Position numbers and translations under genes: made by a program | Assembly: GCA_038534295.1 (NCBI GenBank) | Contig: JBCAXA010000001.1 | Span: 1,240,001-1,304,000 of the forward strand | Reading direction: 5' to 3' | Length of the DNA stretch: 64,000 nt | From: JBCAXA01 sp038534295 | Lineage (GTDB): Bacteria > Pseudomonadota > Gammaproteobacteria > Steroidobacterales > Woeseiaceae | Notes under the pieces: generated by a model | What the model saw: the letters and a program-made list of their open reading frames with translations, nothing else | The model's database searches: none | Told to the model about the DNA's origin: nothing | In this document: piece by piece, positions 56,486 through 64,000 of the stretch | Numbering within the stretch: the stretch's first letter is position 1 | Layout of the letters: every line of letters starts with the position of its first letter

Positions 56486-58624
56486 CTAGCGCGCGCAGCT
56501 GAGCTCGAGCGCTTGCATCGCATTGGCAAAGGCCTCGCCCAGCGTGACGAACCCAGCACTGTCGTAATGCCAGGCGTCGCCGTCGAGATAGTCGAGATCA
56601 TTTGTCGCTGTAACCAGGACCGCGCATGAGTCACTGTCAGCGTAGCGACGCTGCGCATCGCGTACCTCATCGGCCCAGTCCATGACCTTGCCGTCAGGCG
56701 CATCGCCCGAATCGGTGATCTGCCCGATCACAACCGGCAAGTCGTCGGCGTGCAGTGCGGCGCGCAGCAAATTCATCATGCGTGTCAGATTGGCTTGGTA
56801 GTCTGCCGCCGACTCTGCGCTGGCATAGGCGTCCGCTTCGCCCTGCATCCAAACGATGCCGGCCGGCACCAGTCGATCGGCAACCCCATCGCCATCGATA
56901 TCGCGTTCCGCAAATGCTTCGCGGATGCTACGCAGCGCGTAGTCGTATTGATTGCGGGTTGGCGACTCTGGGTGCCAGTCGCCAAAGCCTGATGCGCCCA
57001 ACGCCAGCGCCGTGCCGCCATGCGAGTACTTGACGATGGCAACATCGGCGTCCGGATTGAGGCCAGCCATGCGATGGCCAAACCCGAGCTCCGGTCCGAA
57101 GCGGTCCGACAGCCAGTTGTCGTAGCCATTGGACGCAAAGCCGAGCCCGAATCCGGGTTCTAGCGTCCGCCAAAGTCCGGCGCCGCCTTTTTCGCGACCG
57201 TCCAGCATCGGCATACCGCGATAAATCATGACGTCCGTCGTCGCCCGCAGTCGATCGGGCAGGTCGCGGTTGAAGCCGAAACCGTCCATGTTCGACTGGC
57301 CACCGAGGAAATACACTTTGTAGGTATTGCCCTGGCGCTCCGGCAACACCTGGTCGTAGAACGCCTCGCGAATAACGTCGTGACGCGCGTTAGCGCGCGC
57401 GGACGCGTTATGGACCTGGGTGACGGTGACCCCGACGAGTCCGAGTTCCGGATCCACCCAACCGTACGTGCCCTCATAGCCGCCGACGACCCAGAGTCCG
57501 CCGCGGCCGTAGCTACCGTCGCCGAGCCTGCCGTTGCTGACCCAGACGTTGAAGCCATTGTGGCCCCAGTCGCTATCCTTTTGGGTGTGCGGTGCAACCA
57601 TGTCGGCAACGGTCGCTGTGTCCAGCAGGCGTTGGCCGTTTAGCTCGCCACCGGCCAGCAGCAAGCGCAGAAAATCAGCGTACGCGGCAGTAGTACCAAC
57701 GAGTCCTTCGCCGCCAAGATAGAGTGCGTGGTCCGGTGCATAGTCAGGCACATCGCCGCCGAAGATGTCGAGCTCGCCTGTCCTGGCCTCGCGCAACGCA
57801 CCATCGGCGCCGGAAAAGCGCGGCAGCATCGTAGCATCGGCCGGCAGGTCGTAACGAAGGCCCGCGATGCCGAGGCGCTCGCCGAATTCCGACTTGACCA
57901 GCTCGTTGAGGCTACGTCCGGTGACCCGCTCAACGACGAGACCGAGCACGGTCGTATTCATGCCGTAGAAATACTGCGTACCGGGTTGCTGGATCAGCGG
58001 CAGCTCGGCGAGGCTGGCGATGAGCGCATCGCTGTCGGCAAGGGTCGCGACGCGTTGTGCCGCCAGCGGTTCGTCGATGCACGGGTAACCGGTGAGCGCG
58101 TAGTAAAAGCCCGCCTCATGATCGATCAGATGACGAACCGTCATCGGTTCGGCGACCGGGATTGTGCGGTCGGAACACGCCGCCGCGCGGTCCTCGGCAC
58201 CCAGTAGAGGCTCGCCTGACTCGGTCACCGCAACTCGCAGCGATGCAAACTCAGGGATGAAACGCGTGACCGGATCATCGAGGCTGAGCTCGCCTTGCTC
58301 GACCAGATCGAGTGCCAATGAGATCGTTATGGCCTTGGTCATAGACCAGATGCGGATCCATGTATCGCCGTCGATCGTCGTGCCGGGAAGCAACGAATCG
58401 TTTACCGCACCGTGCTCGTAGACAATGTTGCCGTTGCGGTCTTCGATTCGCGCATAGAGAAACGCCAGGTCGCCACCATCAACGTATTGGTTGATCGCGG
58501 CGTTCAGCGCACTGGGATCAGGCAGCGTGATTGCGGACTCGCGAGATACCGAGCTGGGTTGACTGGCGCAACCAATCACCAGCGTTACCAGTAACGCCGC
58601 TACGACTCGGTCAATCATACGCAA
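56486..58624 (-). CDS. Lipoprotein fusing a class C beta-lactamase-like serine hydrolase to an SGNH (CE6-like) acetylesterase
   Basis: 712 residues. The lipobox LVIGC is at Cys19. Domain 1 (about 35-425) is a beta-lactamase/esterase-family serine hydrolase: SxxK in SMTK at 94-97, the Tyr motif in YFYGMNTTVLGLVVERVTG, and GLWVVGGYEGTYGW near its end in place of KTG. Domain 2 (about 434-712) is an SGNH/GDSL esterase of the sialate-O-acetylesterase/CE6 type: GGQSNMDGFG with Ser444, WMQGEAD at 592-598 and DAWHYDSAG with Asp683 and His686. Both catalytic sets look complete. It closes the P450-sulfatase-GH13 operon, 3 bp after GH13, which suggests deacylation of a decorated glycan. Confidence 0.88.
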   Translation of the reverse strand: MRMIDRVVAALLVTLVIGCASQPSSVSRESAITLPDPSALNAAINQYVDGGDLAFLYARIEDRNGNIVYEHGAVNDSLLPGTTIDGDTWIRIWSMTKAITISLALDLVEQGELSLDDPVTRFIPEFASLRVAVTESGEPLLGAEDRAAACSDRTIPVAEPMTVRHLIDHEAGFYYALTGYPCIDEPLAAQRVATLADSDALIASLAELPLIQQPGTQYFYGMNTTVLGLVVERVTGRSLNELVKSEFGERLGIAGLRYDLPADATMLPRFSGADGALREARTGELDIFGGDVPDYAPDHALYLGGEGLVGTTAAYADFLRLLLAGGELNGQRLLDTATVADMVAPHTQKDSDWGHNGFNVWVSNGRLGDGSYGRGGLWVVGGYEGTYGWVDPELGLVGVTVTQVHNASARANARHDVIREAFYDQVLPERQGNTYKVYFLGGQSNMDGFGFNRDLPDRLRATTDVMIYRGMPMLDGREKGGAGLWRTLEPGFGLGFASNGYDNWLSDRFGPELGFGHRMAGLNPDADVAIVKYSHGGTALALGASGFGDWHPESPTRNQYDYALRSIREAFAERDIDGDGVADRLVPAGIVWMQGEADAYASAESAADYQANLTRMMNLLRAALHADDLPVVIGQITDSGDAPDGKVMDWADEVRDAQRRYADSDSCAVLVTATNDLDYLDGDAWHYDSAGFVTLGEAFANAMQALELSCAR

Positions 58625-58627
58625 TCC

Positions 58628-61255
58628 TCAATCGGTCCCTAAGGCGATGAACACATCGTCCATGATCTTCGGTGAGTCCGCCGAGGCGCCACCGAAAAAC
58701 CACTCGCTGGGCTCGGGCGCGACATCGATATAGACCCCCTCTCCGGTCGACTCCCAGGTCGTGATGTAGACCGACGCACCGCGCCAATCGTTGACACCGA
58801 TACGTTCACCTTCGTACAAAAACGTGATCGTGCCCGTATCTCTGTCCGTGGTGACGCGCGGCGCAACACCGAGCTTCTCACCCTGACGCTCCGCGCTCGC
58901 ACCTGAGTCAGAGTAAATAAAACTAAACCAACCGGTTGCAAAGTGCGCGAGGTTCCACGTGCGTTCATCCGGCATATTGGCCTGGATGTGTGGCAGCGCC
59001 TGCTGACCGTCGATACCCGGCAAGTCGAAAAACACCGTAATCAATACGTTATCGAAACCGTTCGGCGGTAACCACGGATTCGACACTTCGGCCATCGTCA
59101 ACGTCAGCTCGAGATTGCTGCCTGCAGCACGAGCTGTGAGCGACTGAATTTCGCGTTGCTGACCGCTGTCGCCATGCTGCGGAATTACGTAGTTGCCGGT
59201 CGGCCCAAACGCGTCGTCGGGCGAATCGATTACCGTCGCCGTCAACGTCGGCTCGGTGACCCGCGTCGCATAGGTCACGCGCTCGGACAGTACCCCAGTC
59301 GCCGGGGAATAGACTTCAAGGTAGTTATCGCGCTCACCGAGATCGCGCACCGGCACGCTCGCTTGCCAGCGCCCCGCGTCGTCGGCGGCAAGGTCGGTCG
59401 CACGGTCGAGATTGCCGTTGATGATGAGTTTGAGCGCCGCGTTCGGCGCATCGATCTGACCAGCGATCACAAAGTCCTGTTCGTAAACGGCGTCGGCATA
59501 GTTTTGGTCGAATGTAAGGCTCGGCAGTTGTACGACGGCCGGGGCTTCGGAGCGTGCCGCACCGGGCACAAGCACCAGTACCGCGCGTGGCGCGAGCGTT
59601 AGATTGAGCTGACCGTTCGCGTCGGTGACAACGTCGCCGTCGTGGTTGATCGCCAACAGCGCTGTCATCGCCTGGCCAGCGGCGAGTCCCGTGTCGATAT
59701 TGGATGCGAGAATGGTGTGATCGGCGGTATTTAGCAGCACTATTGCTTGATCGTCATTGTGCGTACGCCGATAGGCGAGCAAACCCGGTCCGGCGGTGTC
59801 GTCGGCCAAAACGTCGACGTTGCCATGAACCAGTACCGGCGCGTCGCGACGCAAACTCGTCAGCCGCTGAATGTATCGATAGTAGTCGGACGTCGAATCG
59901 AACGAGCCTTGCTCGTTGCGATGCCCGCCGGCGAACATCGCCATGCGCGTCTCGACCAAGCCTTGCTCGGTGCCCTGGAACAGAATCGGAATGCCCGGCA
60001 GCGTAAAGATCGTTGCCAGTGCCTGTCGAAACGCATCGCCATGACCGATCGACAGAAAACGCGCCGTATCGTGATTGTCGACAAATGTCGGCACCAGGTA
60101 AGGGTCGGGGTACCGTTCCATGAACTTCCGAATCCGATAGCCGAGCTGCGCGGTCGGTCGACCTTCACCGACGACGCGGCTGACGCTGTAGTACAGCGGG
60201 AACCCCAACATCGAATTGATGCCAGGTTGCTCGTCCGAACCGTAGTACCCGATGGTGCGCGTTTCCGCGCCATCGTCGTACGGTTCGGGCGGATAGATCG
60301 CTTCGCCAAATGTCAGAAAGAAGTCTTTGCCAATGGTTTTCGCAAACGGGTAGATACCGTTTTCGCCGTGCAGAAACTCGCTCCAGAATTCCGGTGGCGC
60401 GAAGGACACGGTATCAATGCGAAACGCGTCCACGCCGACCGTTTCCATCCAGTACTGGTAGGAATCTTGTAATGCTTCGATGACCACCGGGTTTTCGGTG
60501 TTGAGGTCACCCAAATTGCCGAAGGCGAAGTAGTACTGCTGATACGGATCGGCATAGTCCTGCACCACCGGTGTCCAGTGGTAGATGTCGGCAGCGAAGT
60601 GCTCCGGGTTATTGCGATCGATCATGTGGAACGGTGGCTGGTCCGGCGCCGGTTGATGCGAGTCAGACTCGAGCAAGACGAAATGCTTGGCCGTGTCCTC
60701 CGGGTCGTACGGACCGTCGTACGCGAAGAAGTTGCCGACGTGATTACCGACGATGTCCTGGATCAGGTACATACCGTTGCAGTGCAGCTCGTGCGACAGG
60801 CGCTGGTAGTCGGCGAGTGTGCCGAAATGCGCGTCGACCTCGATGAAATTCGTCGCCCAATAGCCGTGCCAGCCAGTCGCCTGATACGGCGTGCTCCACC
60901 ACTGGTTGGCAACCGGTGGTGAGACCCAAACGGCAGTCACACCGAGCTCTTTCAGATAGCCGATGCGATTGATCACACCGTCGATATCGCCGCCGCTGAA
61001 ATGCGTGGGGCGAGCTGGATCATACTCGCCGTGGCCGAGATCGTTGTTGTCCGAATCGCCGTCGTCGAAGCGATCGATAAACAGCATATAGATGACCTGC
61101 TCGCGCCAGTCTGGCGATGGCATATTGAGCAACAGTGCGCCACCATCGGCGCATTGCGCGGCCGTCTCGACCGCCGCCGCAGATGCCGGTGGCTCCTCAG
61201 CACTCCTGCAGGCACCCAGTGCTACGGTCAGGCCAGCCAACAAGACTCTACGCAT
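58628..61255 (-). CDS. GH13 alpha-amylase-family lipoprotein with C-terminal binding-type domain
   Basis: 875 residues. The lipobox ALGAC is at Cys16. The barrel (about 50-560) has YMLFIDRFDDGD, DIVGNHVG, nucleophile Asp281 in VDAFRIDTVSF, acid/base Glu318 in FLTFGEAI and FVDNHDTARF with Asp396, so it should be active. A beta-domain follows, then an Ig-like segment (about 590-680) and a C-terminal domain (about 690-865: AFGPTGNYVIPQH, LTLTMAEVSNPWLPPNGFDNVLITVFFDLPG) similar to the glucodextranase C-terminal module. It should act on an alpha-glucan or derivative at the cell surface. It lies 39 bp after the sulfatase gene and 3 bp before the esterase fusion. Confidence 0.92.
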   Translation of the reverse strand: MRRVLLAGLTVALGACRSAEEPPASAAAVETAAQCADGGALLLNMPSPDWREQVIYMLFIDRFDDGDSDNNDLGHGEYDPARPTHFSGGDIDGVINRIGYLKELGVTAVWVSPPVANQWWSTPYQATGWHGYWATNFIEVDAHFGTLADYQRLSHELHCNGMYLIQDIVGNHVGNFFAYDGPYDPEDTAKHFVLLESDSHQPAPDQPPFHMIDRNNPEHFAADIYHWTPVVQDYADPYQQYYFAFGNLGDLNTENPVVIEALQDSYQYWMETVGVDAFRIDTVSFAPPEFWSEFLHGENGIYPFAKTIGKDFFLTFGEAIYPPEPYDDGAETRTIGYYGSDEQPGINSMLGFPLYYSVSRVVGEGRPTAQLGYRIRKFMERYPDPYLVPTFVDNHDTARFLSIGHGDAFRQALATIFTLPGIPILFQGTEQGLVETRMAMFAGGHRNEQGSFDSTSDYYRYIQRLTSLRRDAPVLVHGNVDVLADDTAGPGLLAYRRTHNDDQAIVLLNTADHTILASNIDTGLAAGQAMTALLAINHDGDVVTDANGQLNLTLAPRAVLVLVPGAARSEAPAVVQLPSLTFDQNYADAVYEQDFVIAGQIDAPNAALKLIINGNLDRATDLAADDAGRWQASVPVRDLGERDNYLEVYSPATGVLSERVTYATRVTEPTLTATVIDSPDDAFGPTGNYVIPQHGDSGQQREIQSLTARAAGSNLELTLTMAEVSNPWLPPNGFDNVLITVFFDLPGIDGQQALPHIQANMPDERTWNLAHFATGWFSFIYSDSGASAERQGEKLGVAPRVTTDRDTGTITFLYEGERIGVNDWRGASVYITTWESTGEGVYIDVAPEPSEWFFGGASADSPKIMDDVFIALGTD

Positions 61256-61294
61256 GATTCATCCTCCATCGACCCTTGTCGGAATGGCTCGGGC

Positions 61295-62695
61295 TTACTC
61301 GTAAATGGTGATTGGTTCTTTCATGCCAATCGATTTTTTCCAATCAGCGATCGACTGCTTGAATCTCGCAACGAGCTCTGGGCGTGCTTCGCTCTGGTCG
61401 CTGTCGCCCCACGGATCGGACGTCACGTCGTACAGGCGCATCTCGTCCGTGTCGGCGTACCAGAAAAAGTGCCAGCGGCGCGTCCGAACGGCGTATCCCT
61501 CCGCACGCGCTCCCATCATTAATGTCGTGGCGCGGCGGTTGTCGCTGTACGTGACCATTTCCTCGCGCTCATCGAAGGCCCCCTTGCCCTCGAGCAAGGG
61601 TTTCAGGGATTTACCGCGCAGGCGGCGCGGGACGTCGGCACCAGCAATATCGAGAATCGTCGGCACCAAATCCATGGCCGAGACCAAGCTTGACTCATTG
61701 CGCGACGCTGCCAGCTGGCCTTTCCAATAGAAAACGAACGGCGAGCGGAACGACAAGTCGTACAACGCGTTCTTGCCGCGATCGCCGCCGTTGGCAAACA
61801 GCGGGTCGCTGGTGTAGGTGGCGCCCGGTCGCCAATACTCTTCGTCGGCATCCTGCTCCCAGCCATTGTCACTGATATAGATGAACAAGGTGTCTTCGAG
61901 CAGGTCTTTCGACTGCATGTAATCCATCAGCCGTCCGACGCCGTCGTCCCACCACGTAATGTTGGCGTAGTAAAGCTTCGCCGACTCCGACATGTTCTTG
62001 TCGGCGTAGTACTTCTGGTATTGGTACGGCGCATCTAGCGGCGTGTGCGGCAAACTCGGGCCGAACCAGATAAACATCGGCTGTTCCTGATTGCGGTCAA
62101 TGAAATCAAACAACGGATCCATCGTCTCGCGCACCAGCCGCGTGCCGTCGGCGCCCATGAGCTGATAGAAAAAATCGTCGCGGCCCCAGGAGTCCGGCTC
62201 CCAGCCGTCGGTCATGCCTTCATCGAAATGGGCATTGCGGTAGTTGTTCTCCCACCATTTGCCGCCCTGCCAACTGACGTAGCCTTGTTCTTTCAGGAGC
62301 TTCGGTAGCGTATCGAACTCCTGCATGGCAGCCGCCTTTTCGTACGTCGTCCAACGATTCTGGTCGTCTTCGCTCATCGCGTCGAAACCGGCCGAACGCT
62401 TACGCTTGTCGATGATGCGGTTTAGCTGCATTTGATACTCGACCGGGTGCAGCCCGGTGATCATCGTGCGCAGCGACGGACGGCAATACGGAACAGTGAC
62501 ATGGCCTTGCGTAAACGTGACACCGCCGGCGGCCAACGCGTCCATCGACGGCGTGACGACGTTTTCATCTCCCATGAATCCGAAATACGGATAACCGTGA
62601 TCGTCGCCGATCAGGAGCACAACGTTGGGCGGCCTGTCGGCGTGAGCATGCGTACACAGCAGCAGTGCGATTATCAGAAGCGCGTGACCTCGCAT
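61295..62695 (-). CDS. Type I sulfatase with atypical CRPSLR active-site signature
   Basis: 466 residues with a cleavable signal peptide ending HAHA-D (about residue 19). Metal site VVLLIGDDHG is near residue 25; GGKWWENN, LFIYISDNGWEQD and a late SFRSPFVFYW are as in sulfatases. The active-site segment reads VPYCRPSLRTMITG: Cys, Pro and the downstream LTG-like end are kept, but the Arg of CxPxR is Leu, with an Arg one place later. Whether the formylglycine machinery accepts it is uncertain. It lies 13 bp after the P450 stop. Probable role: removing sulfate from a glycan handled by the same operon. Confidence 0.85.
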   Translation of the reverse strand: MRGHALLIIALLLCTHAHADRPPNVVLLIGDDHGYPYFGFMGDENVVTPSMDALAAGGVTFTQGHVTVPYCRPSLRTMITGLHPVEYQMQLNRIIDKRKRSAGFDAMSEDDQNRWTTYEKAAAMQEFDTLPKLLKEQGYVSWQGGKWWENNYRNAHFDEGMTDGWEPDSWGRDDFFYQLMGADGTRLVRETMDPLFDFIDRNQEQPMFIWFGPSLPHTPLDAPYQYQKYYADKNMSESAKLYYANITWWDDGVGRLMDYMQSKDLLEDTLFIYISDNGWEQDADEEYWRPGATYTSDPLFANGGDRGKNALYDLSFRSPFVFYWKGQLAASRNESSLVSAMDLVPTILDIAGADVPRRLRGKSLKPLLEGKGAFDEREEMVTYSDNRRATTLMMGARAEGYAVRTRRWHFFWYADTDEMRLYDVTSDPWGDSDQSEARPELVARFKQSIADWKKSIGMKEPITIYE

Positions 62696-62708
62696 CGTTT
62701 GTCTCCCG

Positions 62709-63869
62709 TCAATTGTTGGTCGTCGGAGTGATCTTGATCGTTAGTGATTCGTAGCTGGTCTGACGCCGATACGACGCGTGATCTTCGAAGCGCGCCTGAC
62801 TGTCGATAGTCTGCAAGCCAGCAACGTTGTCGCAGATCGCGCTCAGCAGTGAACGCAGAACGAGCCGCGCGTGCGACGCACCAAGACACGTGTGCACGCC
62901 GGCGCCAAACGCCACGTGCGGATTACGCTTGCGATCGATCCGGAGCGATTCAGGATCGTCGAACACCGTCTCATCGCGGTTGGCGGACGCCCAGCAAATT
63001 GCGGCGCGACCGCCAGGCGTGACGTCAATATCGCCGAGCGACGCGCCGTGTTTGCAGGTCCGACCAATCATCGTCAGCGGTGAAGCAACGCGAACGATTT
63101 CCTCGACGGCGGGGCGCCGTAAGGTCGGTTCGTCACGCAAGCGTTCGAGGTCTCGAGGGTGTGTGGCAAGATGCGCAAACGTCAGCGCAACGGTTGCGAT
63201 CACCGTGTCGCGACCGCCCGCGAACGCAAGATTAGCAAAGCCGATCTTCTCGTCGCGCGTCAACGCACGGCCGCGAAACCTCGCTGCGCCCAGCGCGCTG
63301 AAGTAATCGTCGCCCGGCGCAGCTTCGGCCCGGTCGAACTGGGCATGCAGATAGCGATCGAGCGTGCTGCCTTTTTCCTCGCAGTGACCGTCGTGATCGT
63401 TGAACACATTGGTGCCCCAGCTAATCCACTGCTCGGCTTCCTGCATCGGCATACCGAGCAGTACGGTCAGTGCGCGCGACTGCAGCGGTAACGCAAAGTC
63501 GTGGACAATCTCGACGGTTTTTTCGCGAATAGCTTGCTTAACGGCGTCATCGACCAACGCCTCGATGGTCGCAATCATCGCGGGCTGTTTTGGGGCGGCG
63601 AAAAACGGCCGCACCAGCGCCTTGTAGTCGGTGTGCTCCGGCGGATCGACCTCGATCGGTAATTGGCGTACGTTGCGAACGCGCTCCTCGCTGGGAATGG
63701 GCACGCGAAACGGCGTGTCCGAGCTGAAGGTCTGATAGTTGGCAGCAGCATCGCGCACGTCTTTGTGGCGCAAGATCAGCGGAATCTGTTCGCCGCCGAA
63801 ATTTGCATCCATCACGCCGCTGCGCTTGCGCGCCTCGGCAAAAGGATCTGATGCGTCCCAATCAGCCAT
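62709..63869 (-). CDS. Cytochrome P450 in a carbohydrate-type operon
   Basis: A 386-residue soluble class I-type P450. The I-helix motif is LAFAGGRDTVIAT, the ExxR is in VEEIVRVASPLT and the heme loop is VAFGAGVHTCLGASHAR. The ATG overlaps the stop of the preceding incomplete gene by 8 bp (ATGGCTGA), so the two are translationally coupled. No ferredoxin or reductase gene is seen in this operon within the window. P450s beside sulfatases and glycoside hydrolases are known in marine bacteria that demethylate 6-O-methyl-D-galactose from porphyran; a similar demethylase role is possible here but unproven. Confidence 0.92.
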   Translation of the reverse strand: MADWDASDPFAEARKRSGVMDANFGGEQIPLILRHKDVRDAAANYQTFSSDTPFRVPIPSEERVRNVRQLPIEVDPPEHTDYKALVRPFFAAPKQPAMIATIEALVDDAVKQAIREKTVEIVHDFALPLQSRALTVLLGMPMQEAEQWISWGTNVFNDHDGHCEEKGSTLDRYLHAQFDRAEAAPGDDYFSALGAARFRGRALTRDEKIGFANLAFAGGRDTVIATVALTFAHLATHPRDLERLRDEPTLRRPAVEEIVRVASPLTMIGRTCKHGASLGDIDVTPGGRAAICWASANRDETVFDDPESLRIDRKRNPHVAFGAGVHTCLGASHARLVLRSLLSAICDNVAGLQTIDSQARFEDHASYRRQTSYESLTIKITPTTNN

Positions 63870-64000
63870 GGCCCTTCATCGCGATGATGCCGCTGTAAGG
63901 CGCAAGCGTGGCCGGCGGCGCCTCGCCGGGAGATGCCGTGCCGACGGTAGCAACGACCTGCAGCGCCGACGACTCGGGCGGCTGCCAGGACCGCGTCTGG
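63862..64000 (-). CDS. C-terminal end of an unidentified protein (truncated by window edge)
   Basis: The minus-strand frame entering from the right edge encodes 45 residues and a TGA that overlaps the P450 start. The end reads APPATLAPYSGIIAMKGHG, reminiscent of the last beta-strands of a glycoside hydrolase C-terminal sandwich domain, but this is too little to name a family. It is co-transcribed with the P450, sulfatase, GH13 and esterase genes. Confidence 0.6.
   Translation of the reverse strand, partial: QTRSWQPPESSALQVVATVGTASPGEAPPATLAPYSGIIAMKGHG

Noticed and set aside
1..64000. Prophage, transposase, integrase or plasmid-backbone genes
   Set aside because: No such gene, flanking inverted repeat or tRNA-linked attachment site was recognised on either strand.

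Overview
The window looks like a chromosomal segment of a GC-rich, Gram-negative, probably marine gammaproteobacterium. The evidence is two TonB-dependent receptors, many lipoprotein signals, Sec and Tat signals, c-type cytochromes, a giant PPC-repeat surface protein with a C-terminal sorting-like tail, and sulfatases. The taxonomic placement is inference only. I saw no rRNA, tRNA, CRISPR array, prophage or insertion sequence.

Region 1 (1-16.3 kb). A partial D-threonine-aldolase-like gene is followed by a minus-strand operon for the lower protocatechuate 4,5-cleavage (meta) pathway. In transcription order it is ligK, ligU, a DUF1932 dehydrogenase, a broken ligJ, ligI and ligC. The 4-oxalomesaconate hydratase gene ligJ survives only as about 65 N-terminal codons. 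Next come a metallo-beta-lactamase-fold alkylsulfatase, an SDR, an MDR reductase, and a LysR/bicupin/Asp-Glu-racemase-superfamily module. The region ends with a 1368-residue 11-repeat PPC protein.

Region 2 (16.6-31.1 kb). This is a xylan/xylose regulon: TonB receptor, xylA, xylB, aldose epimerase, LacI regulator, GH43 beta-xylosidase, phytanoyl-CoA-dioxygenase-like protein, Gfo/Idh dehydrogenase, sugar-porter MFS and a GH26-type hydrolase. Four intergenic copies of one 14-bp palindrome (three perfect TGTAAACGTTTACA, one single-base variant) lie at the promoters of these genes, so the regulon can be read from the sequence. The TonB promoter also carries two other CG-centred palindromes 22 bp apart.

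Region 3 (31.1-43.2 kb). It holds an SDR, a second TonB receptor, a formylglycine-type sulfatase lipoprotein, an arylsulfotransferase-like lipoprotein, two paralogous MFS carriers, and an operon of siderophore-interacting-type flavin reductase, cytochrome P450 and cupin.

Region 4 (43.2-54.2 kb). This is the upper aromatic pathway. One operon encodes an M24-fold protein, a 4-cresol-dehydrogenase/eugenol-hydroxylase type flavoprotein, its cytochrome c, a small Tat protein and an SDR. A second encodes an aldehyde dehydrogenase, LigA, LigB and PobA. A TetR regulator and a LysR regulator with two DNA-binding domains are placed at these operons. Together with region 1 this gives a route from 4-alkylphenol or 4-hydroxybenzyl compounds through 4-hydroxybenzoate and protocatechuate to pyruvate and oxaloacetate, apart from the missing LigJ.

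Region 5 (54.2-64 kb). An octaheme cytochrome c/TPR lipoprotein is followed by a minus-strand operon. In transcription order this is an incomplete gene, a cytochrome P450, a sulfatase with an atypical active-site signature, a GH13 lipoprotein and a serine-hydrolase/SGNH-esterase fusion. It looks like part of a polysaccharide-utilisation locus for a decorated alpha-glucan-like substrate.
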